In this document: positions 43,451 through 58,085 of the stretch, piece by piece
Layout of the letters: every line of letters starts with the position of its first letter
Numbering within the stretch: the stretch's first letter is position 1
Assembly (NCBI GenBank): GCA_037043015.1
Contig: CM073322.1
Coordinates: forward strand, 19,851,601 to 19,915,600
Direction of reading: 5' to 3'
Length of the DNA stretch: 64,000 bases
Origin: Bryum argenteum
Taxonomy: Eukaryota; Streptophyta; Bryopsida; Bryales; Bryaceae
The notes under the pieces: model-generated
Told to the model about the DNA's origin: nothing
Databases searched by the model: none
Seen by the model: the letters and a program-made list of their open reading frames with translations, nothing else
Made by a program: the position numbers and the translations under genes

Positions 43451-44079
43451 AACGATTCTTGGTTTTTAAGGGTATCGGTTGTGGAACTCTTGAATTAACT
43501 CTGGGGAGCTCTTGAGATTTGAGGCAGGCTCTCAAGTCCTTTTGCTGACGTCGTAGCCTTGCCAATGCACAAGATATTCGAGTCGTCGCCGGTGGATGCG
43601 AGAGTCTAGAATCTCCGAGACTTCGAATTCTTTGTTGCCTTTCATCTCGATCGGTGGAGGAGGTTCTTGAATCCTGCCCGGTAATGTAGACTTCTTGTAC
43701 GGTTCAAATAGAGAGACATGGAAAGTCGATGAATCTTCATAAAGGCTGGTAACTCCAACCGGTAAGTCACCTTGTTGATTTGTTTGACGACTGTGAATGG
43801 TCTAAGGCAACGGTAGTCGAGTTTGTCAGACGGCCGGCGGGTTCTCAAATTCCAACGCAGTAGCCATACTTTGTCTCTAATAGACCTGGTTGGATGTTCC
43901 TTACGAGACCTGTCTGCATAGGTCTTCAGGTGCTCTTGGACTTCAAAGAAGCTCTGCTTCATCTGCTTTCGGATATCAGACAATCGAGTAGCAAGATCTG
44001 TAGCAGCTGGATTCTCAGAAATTTTTAGATTGAATTTATCAATCTTGGGATGATGACCGTAGTTTGCAAAGAAAAGGGT
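43451..44079 (-). pseudogene. pol: Chromovirus integrase C-terminus and chromodomain
   Basis: Reading from 44079 the minus strand gives LFFANYGHHPKIDKFN, then the integrase C-terminal region (DKVWLLRWNLRTRR, GPF-type LRPFTVVKQI), then a chromodomain (FEVSEILDSRIHRRRLEYLV, HWQGYDVSKRT, EPASNLK) ending at about 43451. A TGA replaces the usual Trp codon between KRT and EPASN in the chromodomain. Chromodomains in this place target integration to marked chromatin. The rest of the gene lies beyond the 14-kb insertion (58086 onward). Confidence 0.88.
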
Positions 44080-44911
44080 GAGCGTTTCTATGGCATGAGC
44101 GTAGAGCGTAGAGCGTAGAGCATAGAGCGTACAATTTCAGATTTTTGAGCACTGAGAAATTGTTTTTACAAAATAAAATTCTAAAAATAATTTTTTTAAA
44201 TAATCAAAAGGGTATATTCTACAAATTATTCGAATATTACTGCCTGATGACCGTGGAATTCAACACCCATAACCGTGCAAAATGGGCTTCATATTAGGAA
44301 AAAATTGATCTGTGACCAAGTTTTAACTCCTAAAAATCCAAGCGTTTTCTCGACCTCTGATACCAAAAACTGCCATTTTTCACCTTCGTTGGGAAATGGA
44401 GAAATGGAGAAATTTTTTTCCGGTTATAGACTTTGAACCGTAAGATCTTGCACCTAAGTTGTATACAAAGGAGTGGTCAAAATTTCATGCCCGTTTTGAA
44501 CTTGAAACCTATAATTTCTAGATGAAGGTTATAAAATCAAAATTTGGCTTTACAAATTTTACCACATACACATTACAGTATGGGGAGCATCCAGTACAAA
44601 TCTTAGGCAATAATATCAATTTAATTCCTTAAAATGAGGTGCCTGAAATCTTAGAAAACCGAATCGGTTTTCCCGGGTTTTTAGGGGTTAAAGGGTATAG
44701 AAGACTTCATTGAAGAGGATTAAAGGGCCACATGTTTTCGGAAGAACCAAAATTGAAGGTTTATGACAAGTAATTGAGAAATTTAAACGTAGCTATAAAA
44801 TTATATATATATATGTATTCACTAAATTGTGAATTTACATAGAGTTGCGTACTTCACAGTCATGAATGTAGAAGAACGTATGTAGAAGACTAATAATGAC
44901 AAGTCATGTCT

Positions 44912-46430
44912 CTAATTTAAAGCATGGGCTAAGATCCCACTCTCAAGAATGGTTTTTACCTCATTGAAACTGAGGGTAGGCGCATGCATGAAGAGGTCAT
45001 GGTCGGCCTCTAGTTTGCAGACTTGTACATAGACATAGTAAAGATGCTTACAAGGTCGGAATGGTTGCCCACGTCTACCAAACTTAGACATTGTCTTCTT
45101 GAACGTCGGACAATTGCAATCCGAGAGGGCAGTAATAGAGAGATCATAAATTGACTCCGTTGGTGCTCGTTTAGACTGCAGATTGACGATGCATCCAAAA
45201 CCCGGTTGACGTATCATTGTTACCTTGAGAATAGTTGTCTGCATGGCTCTAGCAAAATCAATGTTCTGCATGTGTTTGGAACTCGCAGAAGTGATGTTGC
45301 GGCGCACGGTCTTGGACTTCCTTGTTTTTCGATGAATGTCTGCATTATCTGGTATTGGAACCTCGTAATGCATCTTCCTCGCGGTGACCGTTGAACGTGC
45401 GGCTCACGGAACGCTTTGCTTTTGGGGAAGTTGAAATCCCGCATTCTCCAACGCCTCAATGTCGGAAAGTGTGAGATTCGTTCCTATCTTCATGGGCCAA
45501 ACCCCAAGGGATGGATGGTCGGTCCACGTAATCTGAAAACGACTCTATCTATCGGCGACGATGTCTCTTAACACACCTCAGTCTCAATATCATCGATCAA
45601 AAAAAAACTGTTCCCACCACCATCCGGTTACCTTTATATAAGCCGGGGTATAAAGTCTTGTGTATGTGGGAGCTCGGGTGCTCGGATGCTCTTCCCATTC
45701 TCGACAATTTGGGATGTGCACTTCTTCCGAGTGACAGCCATCTGCACCCAACAAGACTTTGCAGAAACCTTATTAAGTCGGGCAATGTGCCACACCTTCT
45801 CGTTTACACGAGTCTCTTCCACGGCTGTCACGCGTTGAAAATCTATGCCACTTGGGGCAAGAGGATGTGCTGGGCATTCCCCCACCTCTACTTCCTCCTG
45901 GATGGTACTCAAATTTTGGGCACGAGAACGTGTCACCCTACGGCCGATACGAGGTCGTGAAAAATTCACGGTGTCTGGCCTATGATTTTCTTCTTCGGCG
46001 CCAAGGGGGACATATGCTTTCCGTTTTCTTGACCCAAATATCTCAGCTCCTTCAAAGTGTGCGTCACGTGGACAGAAATTTTGGGCTCCAGACATCTTTA
46101 AGATGGCATCGTTCAGGGGCGTTGGATCCCCGGTTCGTTGAGCTCTACGTAGGATTGTTCGAAGTTCAGTTCGAAGACGAAGTTCTTCTCTTGTGGGTCC
46201 AGAGCCTCCTAGGTATTGATAATAGCCCACGACTTGAAGGAATGCTCGAACGTAATCGTCGACGGTTGCAACGTAGAGATCGACACTCCTTTTACCAGAT
46301 GCTTGCATCCATTTCTTGTGAACAGTCTCAGCGAGGTTGCAAGAGGACATTACTGCTAATTTGTCTAGAGAATATCTCTTCTCTTGCAGAAAGTCGAGAT
46401 ACTTAGTACTGTTCCAAAACAGAATTGGTC
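44912..46430 (-). pseudogene. SWIM-domain transposase-like gene
   Basis: The minus strand reads, in order: SSCNLAETVHKKWMQASGK and VATVDDYVRAFLQV (45634-46350); ITWTDHPSLGVWPMKIGTNL with SDIEALENAGFQLPQ (about 45400-45530); and NITSASSKHMQNIDFARAMQ leading to the SWIM zinc finger CNCPTF...FRPCKHLYYVY (44912-45373), pattern CxC...CxH. The tail HAPTLSFNEVKTILESGIL follows. A stop after QSVP and frameshifts near 45.6 kb break it. SWIM fingers at the C-terminal side of a DDE core are typical of MULE transposases. The catalytic core would lie upstream (46.4 kb and beyond) and was not recognised, so this copy may be truncated. Confidence 0.65.
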
Positions 46431-48990
46431 AAAGAGGACCCATGGTGGGATAGGCCAAGCAAATAGAATATATTGAAAGGATGATTGCAAGTTTACCAGT
46501 TCCATGAATCCACCCCATTGTCTGTAACAAAACCATCACAAGGTCGAATTCGCCTAAACCATTACAAGGTCGAATTGCCACCCTCTAAATCTGCTTGTTT
46601 GATCGACTTTGAATCTAATTGTTTTTCCACGGCTAATTCATTTAACATGTTTGATCTAATTTGAATTTGATTGTCTTTCCATGGCTAATTGTTCAAATAT
46701 ACAGAATTTACATGTCTATTTGCCTCTATTTACATCAAAAGTTCAAAATTGATTCAAGTTGATAAAAAGTCTGTTCACAAGAGCCATTCTTTGTTCATTC
46801 AAAATCTGTTCTTGACAAAATTGGTTATGTGGAATCCTAAATCAAACCTATCTTTTACCGTAAGAATTGCAAGCCCATCCAATGAAGTATGAATTCATGG
46901 CCTGCACGTTCGTGATTGTTTTGATTGTTCACACTTATGCCATCTTGGACCATTTTTATCCGGACAATAGAGTTTTCCAATATCTTTCCAATAAGACTAC
47001 TTGTGCTATACAAACCACATACAATACCGGTAGGAGGCACTCCTCTGCAAATATAGAAGTGCACTTGGGGCATGTTAAAATTTGACCAAACCTCATTATA
47101 TCCTCATGTCTTATCAGAATGTGCCAAATGTTCATCACCTCACAAACACCTCACAATTTCTTGAAGTATTTACTCTTGTAGCAGTTAAGTTATTCCCTAT
47201 TGAATCCATGACTTTCCGTGTCAGAGAAGGAGTCTCCCCAAGTGAATTTTGCATGTTATCTTTTTCTGGTGAGTACATGATGAACTATCTAATTCTAAAA
47301 CTAAATGCAACTAATTGATGTTGTGAACCACGAAGAGGACATGTTTCAAAGAAGATCGTGAATATGTCCCTAAAAGAATGAATGTGGATCAAAAAGAAAA
47401 ATGATAGAAAGCTTACGTGGCTGCATTTAGGAGAATGAAGGAAAATCAAGATATATCGCTTTTTGATTTGAGATTTTCGATATGTCAACGTACACTACAA
47501 TGTGTAATTGATTGTTACCTATATAAATCTCATATTTTAAATTTGTCCATTAGGGTCATTTCATATTATATTCTTCAAGAATATGTCTCCCTTTTTCTTT
47601 ATTCAAGGGCTCCATACAATAGTTTTTCTTTATTCCAGATATACAATAGCACACAACAATTTATTGATTTATAAAAGCTCATATTCAACTTTTATTGGAG
47701 CCTAACGGGAACAAAGGCTCTGTGACAAGCATCATATACCTTCTATTTGAATCCCCCCAAGCCTCCGAGAACAGAGCGGTTGCCAGTACGTACTTCTGAT
47801 GACATGAAGAATGTCATAAAGATGACTTGCAAAGTACAATAATTCCTCGGAAACTTCAGCCAAAGTTCAATTGGCGGCACACTGAAATACAAGATGTACT
47901 CGACTAGAGTACGGTGTAAACAAAGCACAAGTCCAGTCCACGACCACATGCCACCTCACCTCGATGTAGCTGGCGATGGAGGAGTTGCCAGAGCAATATG
48001 ATTCATTTGATCCAGCCACTGCCTCAAAGACCATGTGATCATGCCGGCCATACCAGACGATCAGTTGCAGTAATGTCAAACAAATAGCACATCCAACTCC
48101 CGATCACGATAACACCATATATCATACACAGAGCAACGAGGCCCAACGAGCACACGGAAAACAAGGACCTACAATAAAATGAAGTTTAAATACGAATGTA
48201 AACTAACAGTTCTATATCCATATCCTCGTCTTCTGTGTCCTCTTCATGGTTTCACAAGGCTGCTGTCGGAGTTCAATTCTGTTCCTTCAAAACAATAGGA
48301 AGAACTTTCGTGCGTCGCCCAATACGAATCCGCAAGGGTGCCCAAAACCGTCCACGGATTCTCCACACTCAACCACCCCACACGAGAGACCAGCCGTGAC
48401 GGCCTATCAACTGATGATGGCAAGTTTCGGGCTCAACATATGAAGTCGCCGGGAATACAAGAAACAGACTCCTTCGAAGAACTTGAACACCTAGATGGAG
48501 AGAATCAAACCCACCCACTACTCTCCAAATGCGCGTGCCTCACTGACCTTCCCGTCGCTCCGTTGTGCTTCCTGTCATGGCTTCGCCTATCGAACAGTTT
48601 CCAAAGCAAAGCTTACTTCATCACTTCACAAATAGGGCATCCATGACAATGCGAACAGAAAGACTCATCGTGATTTTGGCTTGCAAGCGGAATCCCACAG
48701 GCCGATTGCTGTGGCCTCCCTAAATACACCAACAAATTCCAGGGCTGTCGATACCATGCTATCACGGCCTCGACCTCCACGAGCACTTCCATCCTCGCAG
48801 CCCGGAATCGGATGCTGTGCACGCACGATGAGGCTGTTCCGAAGTGTCCACCAATCTTCCAATCTCGCGCCAGCTTCATTCGTATCCTGAATCTCCACTA
48901 GCGGGCCCGTGCGGCCCGTTGGTCATCTTCTTCGTAACAAACGTGATGGACGTCACCACAACGCCTAGCTGTTTAGGGAGCACTTCTGAA
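46431..48990. other. Interior of the 14-kb element, weak coding traces
   Basis: No confident gene. On the minus strand at about 47760-48165 an acceptor-like TTATTGTAG opens a frame with a membrane-like stretch (VALCMIYGVIVIGSWMCYLF), and further frames read LVEYILYFSVPPIELWLKFP. This could be another captured, multi-exon host-gene piece of unknown identity. Frames at 46.7-47.3 kb have no recognised signal. Confidence 0.3.
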
Positions 48991-49060
48991 TTTCGGGGAG
49001 AGGGCTGCGCCAGGGCAGGCACCCTCCCCCCTCGAGAGTACGACTCGTTAGATAGTAGCG
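48991..49060. repeat. Dispersed copy of the 148-bp array core
   Basis: GGGGAGAGGGCTGCGCCAGG...GGCACCCTCCCC followed by CTCGAGAGTACGACTCGTTAG. The same pair of words occurs at 49803-49862, and the first part recurs at 50505-50540 and throughout 51236-52520. Confidence 0.8.
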
Positions 49061-49802
49061 CTTGGAACTCACTCAATGCAGGGCACTCCTCTCTTATGCA
49101 TACATTGCAGTACCCTTTGAAGGAACACGAAGTTTCAGGAGGACCCGACGGTCTATAGGCTTCATGGCCTTGGGTGCATTTATAGTCTCCTGTAAAGTGA
49201 AAGCGGATGATAAGAGTACATTGAGTGTAAATATCAAACTTCAATTTCACGACACAAACATCTCATGAAAAGAAATGTGAAGCAGATTGACAGTATCGAG
49301 TAAGTTATCGGGGATCGGTGACTTACATTAACCAAACTCGAGGGTCCCAATGTCCCATTGCCTTCGCCCGATCATGTGTGGAGAGTCCAACTTCGGTTGG
49401 TACAGAGGCTCCGTTATGGCGGTAGTCGCGATACACCCACATCTTCTCCACTTCTTCATACCGAGTCGGAACGATAGTCTTCTCACCTTCCCTCTCAACG
49501 AGCCCACCATACTCGAATTGAACAATTTGTCATCCTTCCAAGCTCCGCACGCCGCCATCATACCCCACATGCGGATCGCGCGAGAATACCAACAATCGCC
49601 TCGAGAACATGTTGGGTTGCTCAACTTTCGCTCTTATCACACCAAATCGTGATGAGACGTTGTGTGTAAAAGAATTGCGTCTGCCGACAATCCATCCAGA
49701 TAGGAGGAGTCAAGTATTATCCCTCTTGATCCCCGAAGTATCCCGGAGTGTACTCACTTGACTGTTGCGATTGCGATTTTTCAGCTTCAGAGTAAATTTC
49801 GG
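49061..49802. other. Unassigned interval inside the composite element
   Basis: Frames of up to about 124 codons on both strands lack recognised domains. It lies between two dispersed copies of the array core. Confidence 0.35.
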
Positions 49803-49864
49803 TGAGAGGGCTGCGCCAGCGCAGGCACCCTCCCCTCGAGAGTACGACTCGTTAGATGATAGCG

Positions 49865-50460
49865 TTAGATGAAATCCACGTATCGCACCAGTTTTGAGAG
49901 ACTGGAATCTGGTATCTGCAGGACCTCCTCAAAAGGGATGGTTTGAATTTGCACTGTTCCATGGTTTGACTGCAGGGACGCAACATGCGAGCGAGATGAA
50001 AGTTGGCTTACTACTTCGGAAGATTTCATTTCGGCAATGAGAGGCAGCTTTGTGTGACGCAATTGCTCGCTACACTGCATGTTGATGATGAAGCTCCGGT
50101 TGTTCTGATTCATCTTCTCATGCCAGTGATGGTAGCTTCGAGGTCCTTTGGCAGGGGACACGGGCACCGAGTCCGCCATCTTCCGCTCGTAGGTCGACGA
50201 CCACTTGGAACTAATGTAGTCCGAGTGCGCCAAGGCGGTAGATGCATGTCGCTCTGTTTCAAATGAAGCTTTTGCTACCTCCGACATGAATTGCAACACT
50301 TGCTCCAGCTTCGATGTTGGTCCTACGAATACGGCAGGGACGATCTTCATCGCTGCTTCGTATTGTTGTGTCGGCCTTGCAATCTCGAACTGGGCTTTGA
50401 AGTCCACGTCGATGATCAAGGGCACGTCATTACTCACCACGTCGATGTACTCGTATTCAC
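49865..50460 (-). pseudogene. Captured DUF506 (PDDEXK-like) gene fragment
   Basis: Minus strand, opening after a TTTTGTAG acceptor at 50461 with EYEYIDVV. It then reads SNDVPLIIDVDFKAQFEIAR, PAVFVGPTSKLEQVLQFMSE and YISSKWSSTYERK. This is the central part of the plant DUF506 family (PDDEXK_6 superfamily), proteins of unknown function. The family's N-terminal exon is not present upstream, where an array-core repeat sits instead at 50505. The frame stays open to 49865, but the piece is partial. I read it as host DNA captured by the transposon. Confidence 0.75.
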
Positions 50461-50609
50461 CTACAAAACGGCAATCACACGTTAGTCGATGGAATGAGGA
50501 ATTCGGGGCGAGGGTTGCGCTAGCGCAGGCACCCTCCCCCCTCAGTTATCCTAGATTCTAGGAGCACAAGACATGCGATCGTCATCAGACACATCAGCGT
50601 CGATGCACA

Positions 50610-52520
<1,911 letters not shown>

Positions 52521-53028
52521 ATAGCTGCCATGTCTCCGCAGAGAGAGGATTCACTTGAGTGTTGGGTCAATTTCTATGTTGATGTTCTAATAGTTTAGTG
52601 ACATATCAAATCACCTTTTTCCTTGTTTTGGTGGTTTTATTTGAAATTGTTGACCTGTGATGGTGGCTTTGTTAAATAAGATCTTGTGTTGGAATGTGCA
52701 AGTCTTGCCTAAAGCTGAGATTATATATGAGAATGAGGAGCCCAATACCAATACTGGCACATCCGACATGCAACTTTGTGTGATCGTTGTATTACCTGGT
52801 CGTAGTTTGGTCATAGGCTACCGCCATGGGCAGTTCTTACACCTAGACATTCATCTAGAATTGCTAAGATTACTATTGAGTTCTTGACTTTGTTTGCAAT
52901 GTCCATTAGATTCTTTGCACTCACGTGACTAACTTCCACTAAACACTTAATTATCGATATGACTATTTGAATATTTTTTCAATTTCCACTACTTAATCAT
53001 TATTTGCTCTGCTTACTATTCTTTCAGA
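52521..53028. other. Upstream region of the methyltransferase-like pseudogene
   Basis: AT-rich. A plus-strand frame (52657-52887) reads MVALLNKILCWNVQVLPKAE, possibly a decayed 5' exon, but without firm similarity. Confidence 0.35.
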
Positions 53029-56000
53029 TGATGTTATCCGAGGTTCCTGTGCCCAAGCAAGTATCACCTTCATCGAGTGCACCCGTGGAGAACGGGTCAA
53101 GTACTCTCCAACTGGATCAGCAACCTACTATCCCTAACTTTGTTGATTTGGATGACGATGTTTCTTCAGGTGCCTTATCCCCTGATCAACCCAACTCTCA
53201 AACTGATAAACCTGTTGAGGATGAAGGCACAACAAGAGAGGCGACGGAAGAAGCACCGTATTCCAACAACAAACACCTCACCAAGCCTCCTGGTGAGGTT
53301 GAACTTGGCATCATTGACATGCCTCCTCACTTGAAGAACAAGGACCCCATGTGGAGTGCAAATGAGATGCGGATGCTACAGAAGAGTGACTACAACAAAG
53401 TCCTCATCGACCTTCGCACCAAACCGATTAACAAATCTCGTGTCATATTCTACTTTGTCGACTCAAGATCTTCCCGAAGGTGCGCCCGATAGTCAGTTCC
53501 GCCGTGGAGATGCTGACAAACAAGTTCGTAAAAGGGTATTGTGATGGAGATCAAGTCTTGTACGTGTCTCCATTTGATGTCGACGGTAAGGACTTCATAA
53601 TCCGAGAAGACGATACCATTTGGTGACACCCACTATGGAAGACTGCTAATAACGTGTTCGAAGAATATTTGTCTGCTAATGCTGATCTCTATCAGTTTCG
53701 GAACAAATACTTCTACGTGTATGAAGGCAATCACTGTGTGACGGCTTGGATGAGCTATAGTAAAAAAAAACCATTCCACGAATCCTGACTGGTACATTTC
53801 TGTTGAGTGCATTATGCTCGACGGACGTGGATAAGCTCGAAGCTCCTCAGCGCTATAAACAACATCAACTGGTAAGTGCTGTTGTCATTATTTTGAATCC
53901 ATGATTTTCATCCCAATTTATTCGAGAAATAAGCTTTCTAATCATTTTTTTGTTTCATATAGGTCAACAAAACATGATCATGTCCAAGACAATCTCATTG
54001 CTAAGTTGCAAAGAATTTGAACTTTCGGCCAATTCAAGCTTTCTGCTTTCCAAGGGCTCATTAGTAAAGAGGATTACAATATCTGTCTTGAGTAAAAACC
54101 ACGAACACCATCATGGTATCCATTCACGATGGATATTTTCGTTAAATTCCATTACGCGATACGTATTTCTAAGGTTAAGTTCACTTATCAATTGTGTATT
54201 ATGCTTTTTATAATTGTTTTCAAACATCTTAATTGTTGTTGTGCAGAGACAATGTGTTGTAGCCTTGGATGCTTGCTCAACTTATTACCAGACCGTGCCC
54301 GAAAGTAATAGGATTGGCCATGGAGTCTAGAGTGCTATGGAGAAGGCAATCACAAAGACTGTGAATTTCTGGCGTGGCCAAAGATTCGACAAGATGGTTG
54401 CAATCGCCAATCCCACGAATGGCTTGGTCTGGGAACAAGAGGTACATGTTTACTTGGACATTATTCAAGTTTAATAGTCTCTCTTTAATCATTCATTTCC
54501 TCTAACATCATTTTTTATCTACCAGGCAGCTCAACAGACACTACACTACTGTCAAAAACAAAGATCCAGATTTGACTGTTGAGCTACTATATAAACTTTG
54601 TACCTCCAAAGTCTCCAGCTATTTTAAAGGGCTTTGGCTACAACTGTAGAATGGGAATAACAAGGAACGTAAGGTCTACAGATTTCCACTCAACCGTCCA
54701 ATGAAGGACGCTCCGCTTGACGTGTAGCTTCCAAGGGCTTCTCTTTGGGCTCAGGTATGAGGATTTCTAGATCATTTATAATTGTATCTTCTTTTTTTTT
54801 ATTGTAATGTTCGCTTTATCTAAAACCTATTGCATGCTAATGTTTCTACGGTGTCTACTTTTCTTGAGCACTACGTGGAAAAGTATGTTGCGAAACAGAA
54901 TATCAAGATTCATTGGAGCGACCTTGTTCTCAAACCTGCGGAATATGTCGAGAAATGGAGATCGTTGTTGTGGAAGAAAGCTTTTAATCTTTATCGCCCA
55001 GAAGATGGAAGCCCAAGATTCTTTAAAGGCTCTGAGATTGCAAAGTTTGATGGTGGGAAGATCGCGGGCCGCTTGTTTTACAGGTTCATATGATTTTACA
55101 AAATATTTGGTTATGTATTCTCATTGTATTCGTCTCCATTAACCAATTACCAATTTACCATGCATATATGCAGGTACATGAAGTAAAAGCTTATCGCCAA
55201 AGGCGCTCTTTTGGCTTCGTACCTTCCAAAGTATATTGAGTTTAAACCTGATAAGAAGAAAACGGATATTCTTACTCTTATTGCAAAACTCTGGACGAAA
55301 GACCAGCGCAAACGATTTTGGGTTAGAGATTTTGCTCACAGGTGGTTGATTCCTTGAGTGCCGACCGAAGGAAGTTCCAGAGGAGGAGAAAGACCTTATC
55401 CCTTTCTTTGACCCATCGCTTGCAGGAGAAGAAACTATGGAGACTGACGATGACGACGAAGAGGAGGAATTTGAGCGTGAACCCGCTCCAAAGTCAAGGA
55501 CGAAGAGGAATACCCGGGGTCGTATCCTCTCAGCCTACAGGTTCGAATCCGCCATCTCCGCGAACGTTGTTCAATCATGGATGTCGATTCCGGCCACTCT
55601 CGACACCGTTCTCACAATGTCACACATATTATTGAGAATACTCCTATCCCGGCAGGTATCGGAACGACCTCGTTTAAACCATTTCAGTTGACTCTCCCTA
55701 TGTTTCTTGAGCATGGCAGCTTCCCTGCATTGCTAAGCAAATCCCACAAACAGAAGTTTATGGATCCTCGGCCCCAACGGATTGTAGATCACATCAACAA
55801 GGTAACACTTTACATTCTTCAATGTTATTTTCCAAATTCATTAATGTACTTAACTGACCCGCAACTTCGGTAACTCATTGTATCATTTATTTTATCCTTT
55901 TAGATTGGAATTGAACGTTCTTACTCTTGTAAGAAGATGATGATGAAGCCTAAGCATCTTGGGATTGACCTTTTGATTGCCGACGTTTTGGATAAGTACG

Positions 56001-56920
56001 TCGTTCCAAACTTCCAATCATCTCTCTCAAGTCTATTCCATCATAGAACAAGCGAGACTCGGACTACTTTGACCACTTGTTTGCTTTTGCTGATATGCAT
56101 TTAACATATGATGTTTTACTTCTTGTCATCCATCCGAAGGAGGATGACTTCGAGAAAAAGCTTGGGAGGAAGAACAAGGACTACGGTTTTATTCTTCATC
56201 GCACTTGGTGGGCAAAAATCCCATTCCAATGGCTTCTCGCATCTCTACCGTGAAAGAGGTAATCTCTTTCTTTCGTTTAAGATTTTGACTTGGACGAGTT
56301 AATTCATACTAAACATCTTATTTGACTTGTTCTGTAAACCTGTAGCTTCAACATCAAGGTCTTTGCCCGCAAAGGGTCGAGCTTCCGCACTCGTGCTTTG
56401 TAGTTCATAGGGGTGGACGTCCATCCCGAAGCGCACGATGAGTTGACGAATTTCACGACACAAGAAACGCAACTTCTGCGGCCCAGTGGGCTTGCATGGC
56501 GAGGCTCGCATGAGAAGGATCCGTCTTTCATTTAGTGCTTCATCGAGTGTCTATCAAACCAGCGTGATATTCTTTGCGACTGAAATCTTAGTACAGGTTT
56601 ATTATCTCTCTCGTTCTTCGCTTTCCATTAATGTTTAATTTCCACGATCTAATTTTTGTATACCAAACTGCACGTGCTTCCGTTATTGCTTGCCAACGCT
56701 CGAATCGACATCTCATTGCGTTAAAACCGGACGAGGAAGTCTTCGATGCGGTTTTCAAGCCTTACTCCGCCGCGTTACCGAAACCTCAGGAGCATGACAA
56801 TTCCACTACGGACTCTGATTCGGAATTTCGGATGAAGATGCGGTGCCAACAAAGAAGAAGTCTCGACGCATATACTACGGTACGCATTACAATTGTATTT
56901 CTAAAATCCCTATATTAGGT
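53029..56920 (+). pseudogene. Broken multi-exon gene with methyltransferase-like C-terminus
   Basis: Exon-like blocks with GT-AG borders can be followed: 53029-53880 (PPHLKNKDPMWSANEMRML, then YCDGDQVLYVSPFDVDGKDF, then FRNKYFYVYEGNHCVTAWM), 53963-54170 (HDHVQDNLIAKLQRI, FQGLISKEDYNICLE), 54247-54441 (FWRGQRFDKMVAIANPTNGL), about 54830-55090 (IHWSDLVLKPAEYVEKWRS), 55173-55800 (KTDILTLIAKLWTKDQRKRF; an acidic ETDDDDEEEEFE run) and 55900-56265 (HLTYDVLLLVIHP, KDYGFILHRTWWAKIPFQWL). The last blocks (56345-56830) read GLAWRGSHEKDPSF, then LSTG joined to ASVIACQRSNRHLIALKPDE. That final order (D/S-x-G-x-x, then GRH-like, then acidic E/D) resembles the SAM-binding motif of DNA N6-adenine/N4-cytosine methyltransferases, but this is inference. 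Many stops and frameshifts make it dead. Confidence 0.5.
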
Positions 56921-58075
56921 GTATTTATTGTAATTCTGATACTGATTTTGTTTTCTTGTTTAGAATAATAGAATTTGCAGATCGATTGAAGCGCAATGCC
57001 AATGTCTCTCTCAGTCCTCCTACTTCGTTCACGTTACCTTCATATGCCAAGCATATAGCACAAGATTTCATTCGTGCACCATCTCCGGTCCTTTCACATA
57101 GCCGACGTCAGCGTTACCGCAATACAGTGTTTAGATTCATGGATATCGAAGCAGATCAGTGTGAGGAGAGTTCCGATTCACCTTGACCTCATTGTAGAGA
57201 TATGGTATTGTTTAACTTCTCGTATCGCATCGGTAGCGCCTCTTATGTATGAGGTCTTCTACCATATTATAATTATATAATTTCTATTTATTTCTTGATC
57301 CACTACATGCCCACTGCTCAATAGCTTTAAGTTCAAATTCATAACAATGATATTTATTTTATTGTTCGTTTTCTTTGTTTTCTCAAGGGACGCTCTCCAT
57401 TTAACCATCTCATAATCATTCTTTTTAAATGTACATACATTTAGGAGTTTCTTTGTAACACACCTAATCTAGACTTGTCATTGTGAGTAGGGACTTTTAT
57501 TAACACCCTTATAGCTTAGTATAGTCGTCTCGTCCGCAACGCCATGCTCAATAGGCTTGATGAGGATCGAACCTGAACCTCCGTTATGCAAACGCAATGT
57601 CTTCCCGTCCATCTTCTACGGTGGCACAATGAGACAAATTTTTCGAATCAAAATTGAATTATGTAAACTTGGCCATTTTAATAATTGTAGCGAGGTAGCC
57701 CGCATTTCAATGATGACTTCAGCCCTAATTATGAAATAAACCTAAACTCATGGATAAAATCTATGAATTTGAAAAAAATGAAGCTAATTTAAAGCTGAAG
57801 CAGTCCTCATTACTTAAATCATTCTTCCATTGAAGTCATGACGTCAGCCCTAATTTCACATCTTATTTAAAATAAAATAAAAACAAGTGGAGCTTATTTC
57901 ACGGCCATGGGTACTCTTTTGGCTAAAAATAAACTTTTAAAATTTTCATCGAACCAAAATCAGTGGTAATAGAATCCTTATTTTTCCAATAAAAATCGAA
58001 AAGCGAGCGGAAAAATTCACGAAAAGGTATTGAAAAGTGCGCTCACCGCTCTACGCTCATACTGCAATTTTTCCC
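56921..58075. other. Right part of the composite element
   Basis: No gene. A B-box-like GGTTCGATCC on the minus strand at about 57565-57574 hints at a tRNA-derived fragment. The last 40 bp carry the inverted ATGAGCGTAGAGCG terminus. Confidence 0.4.
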
Positions 58076-58085
58076 AGAAAAGGGT

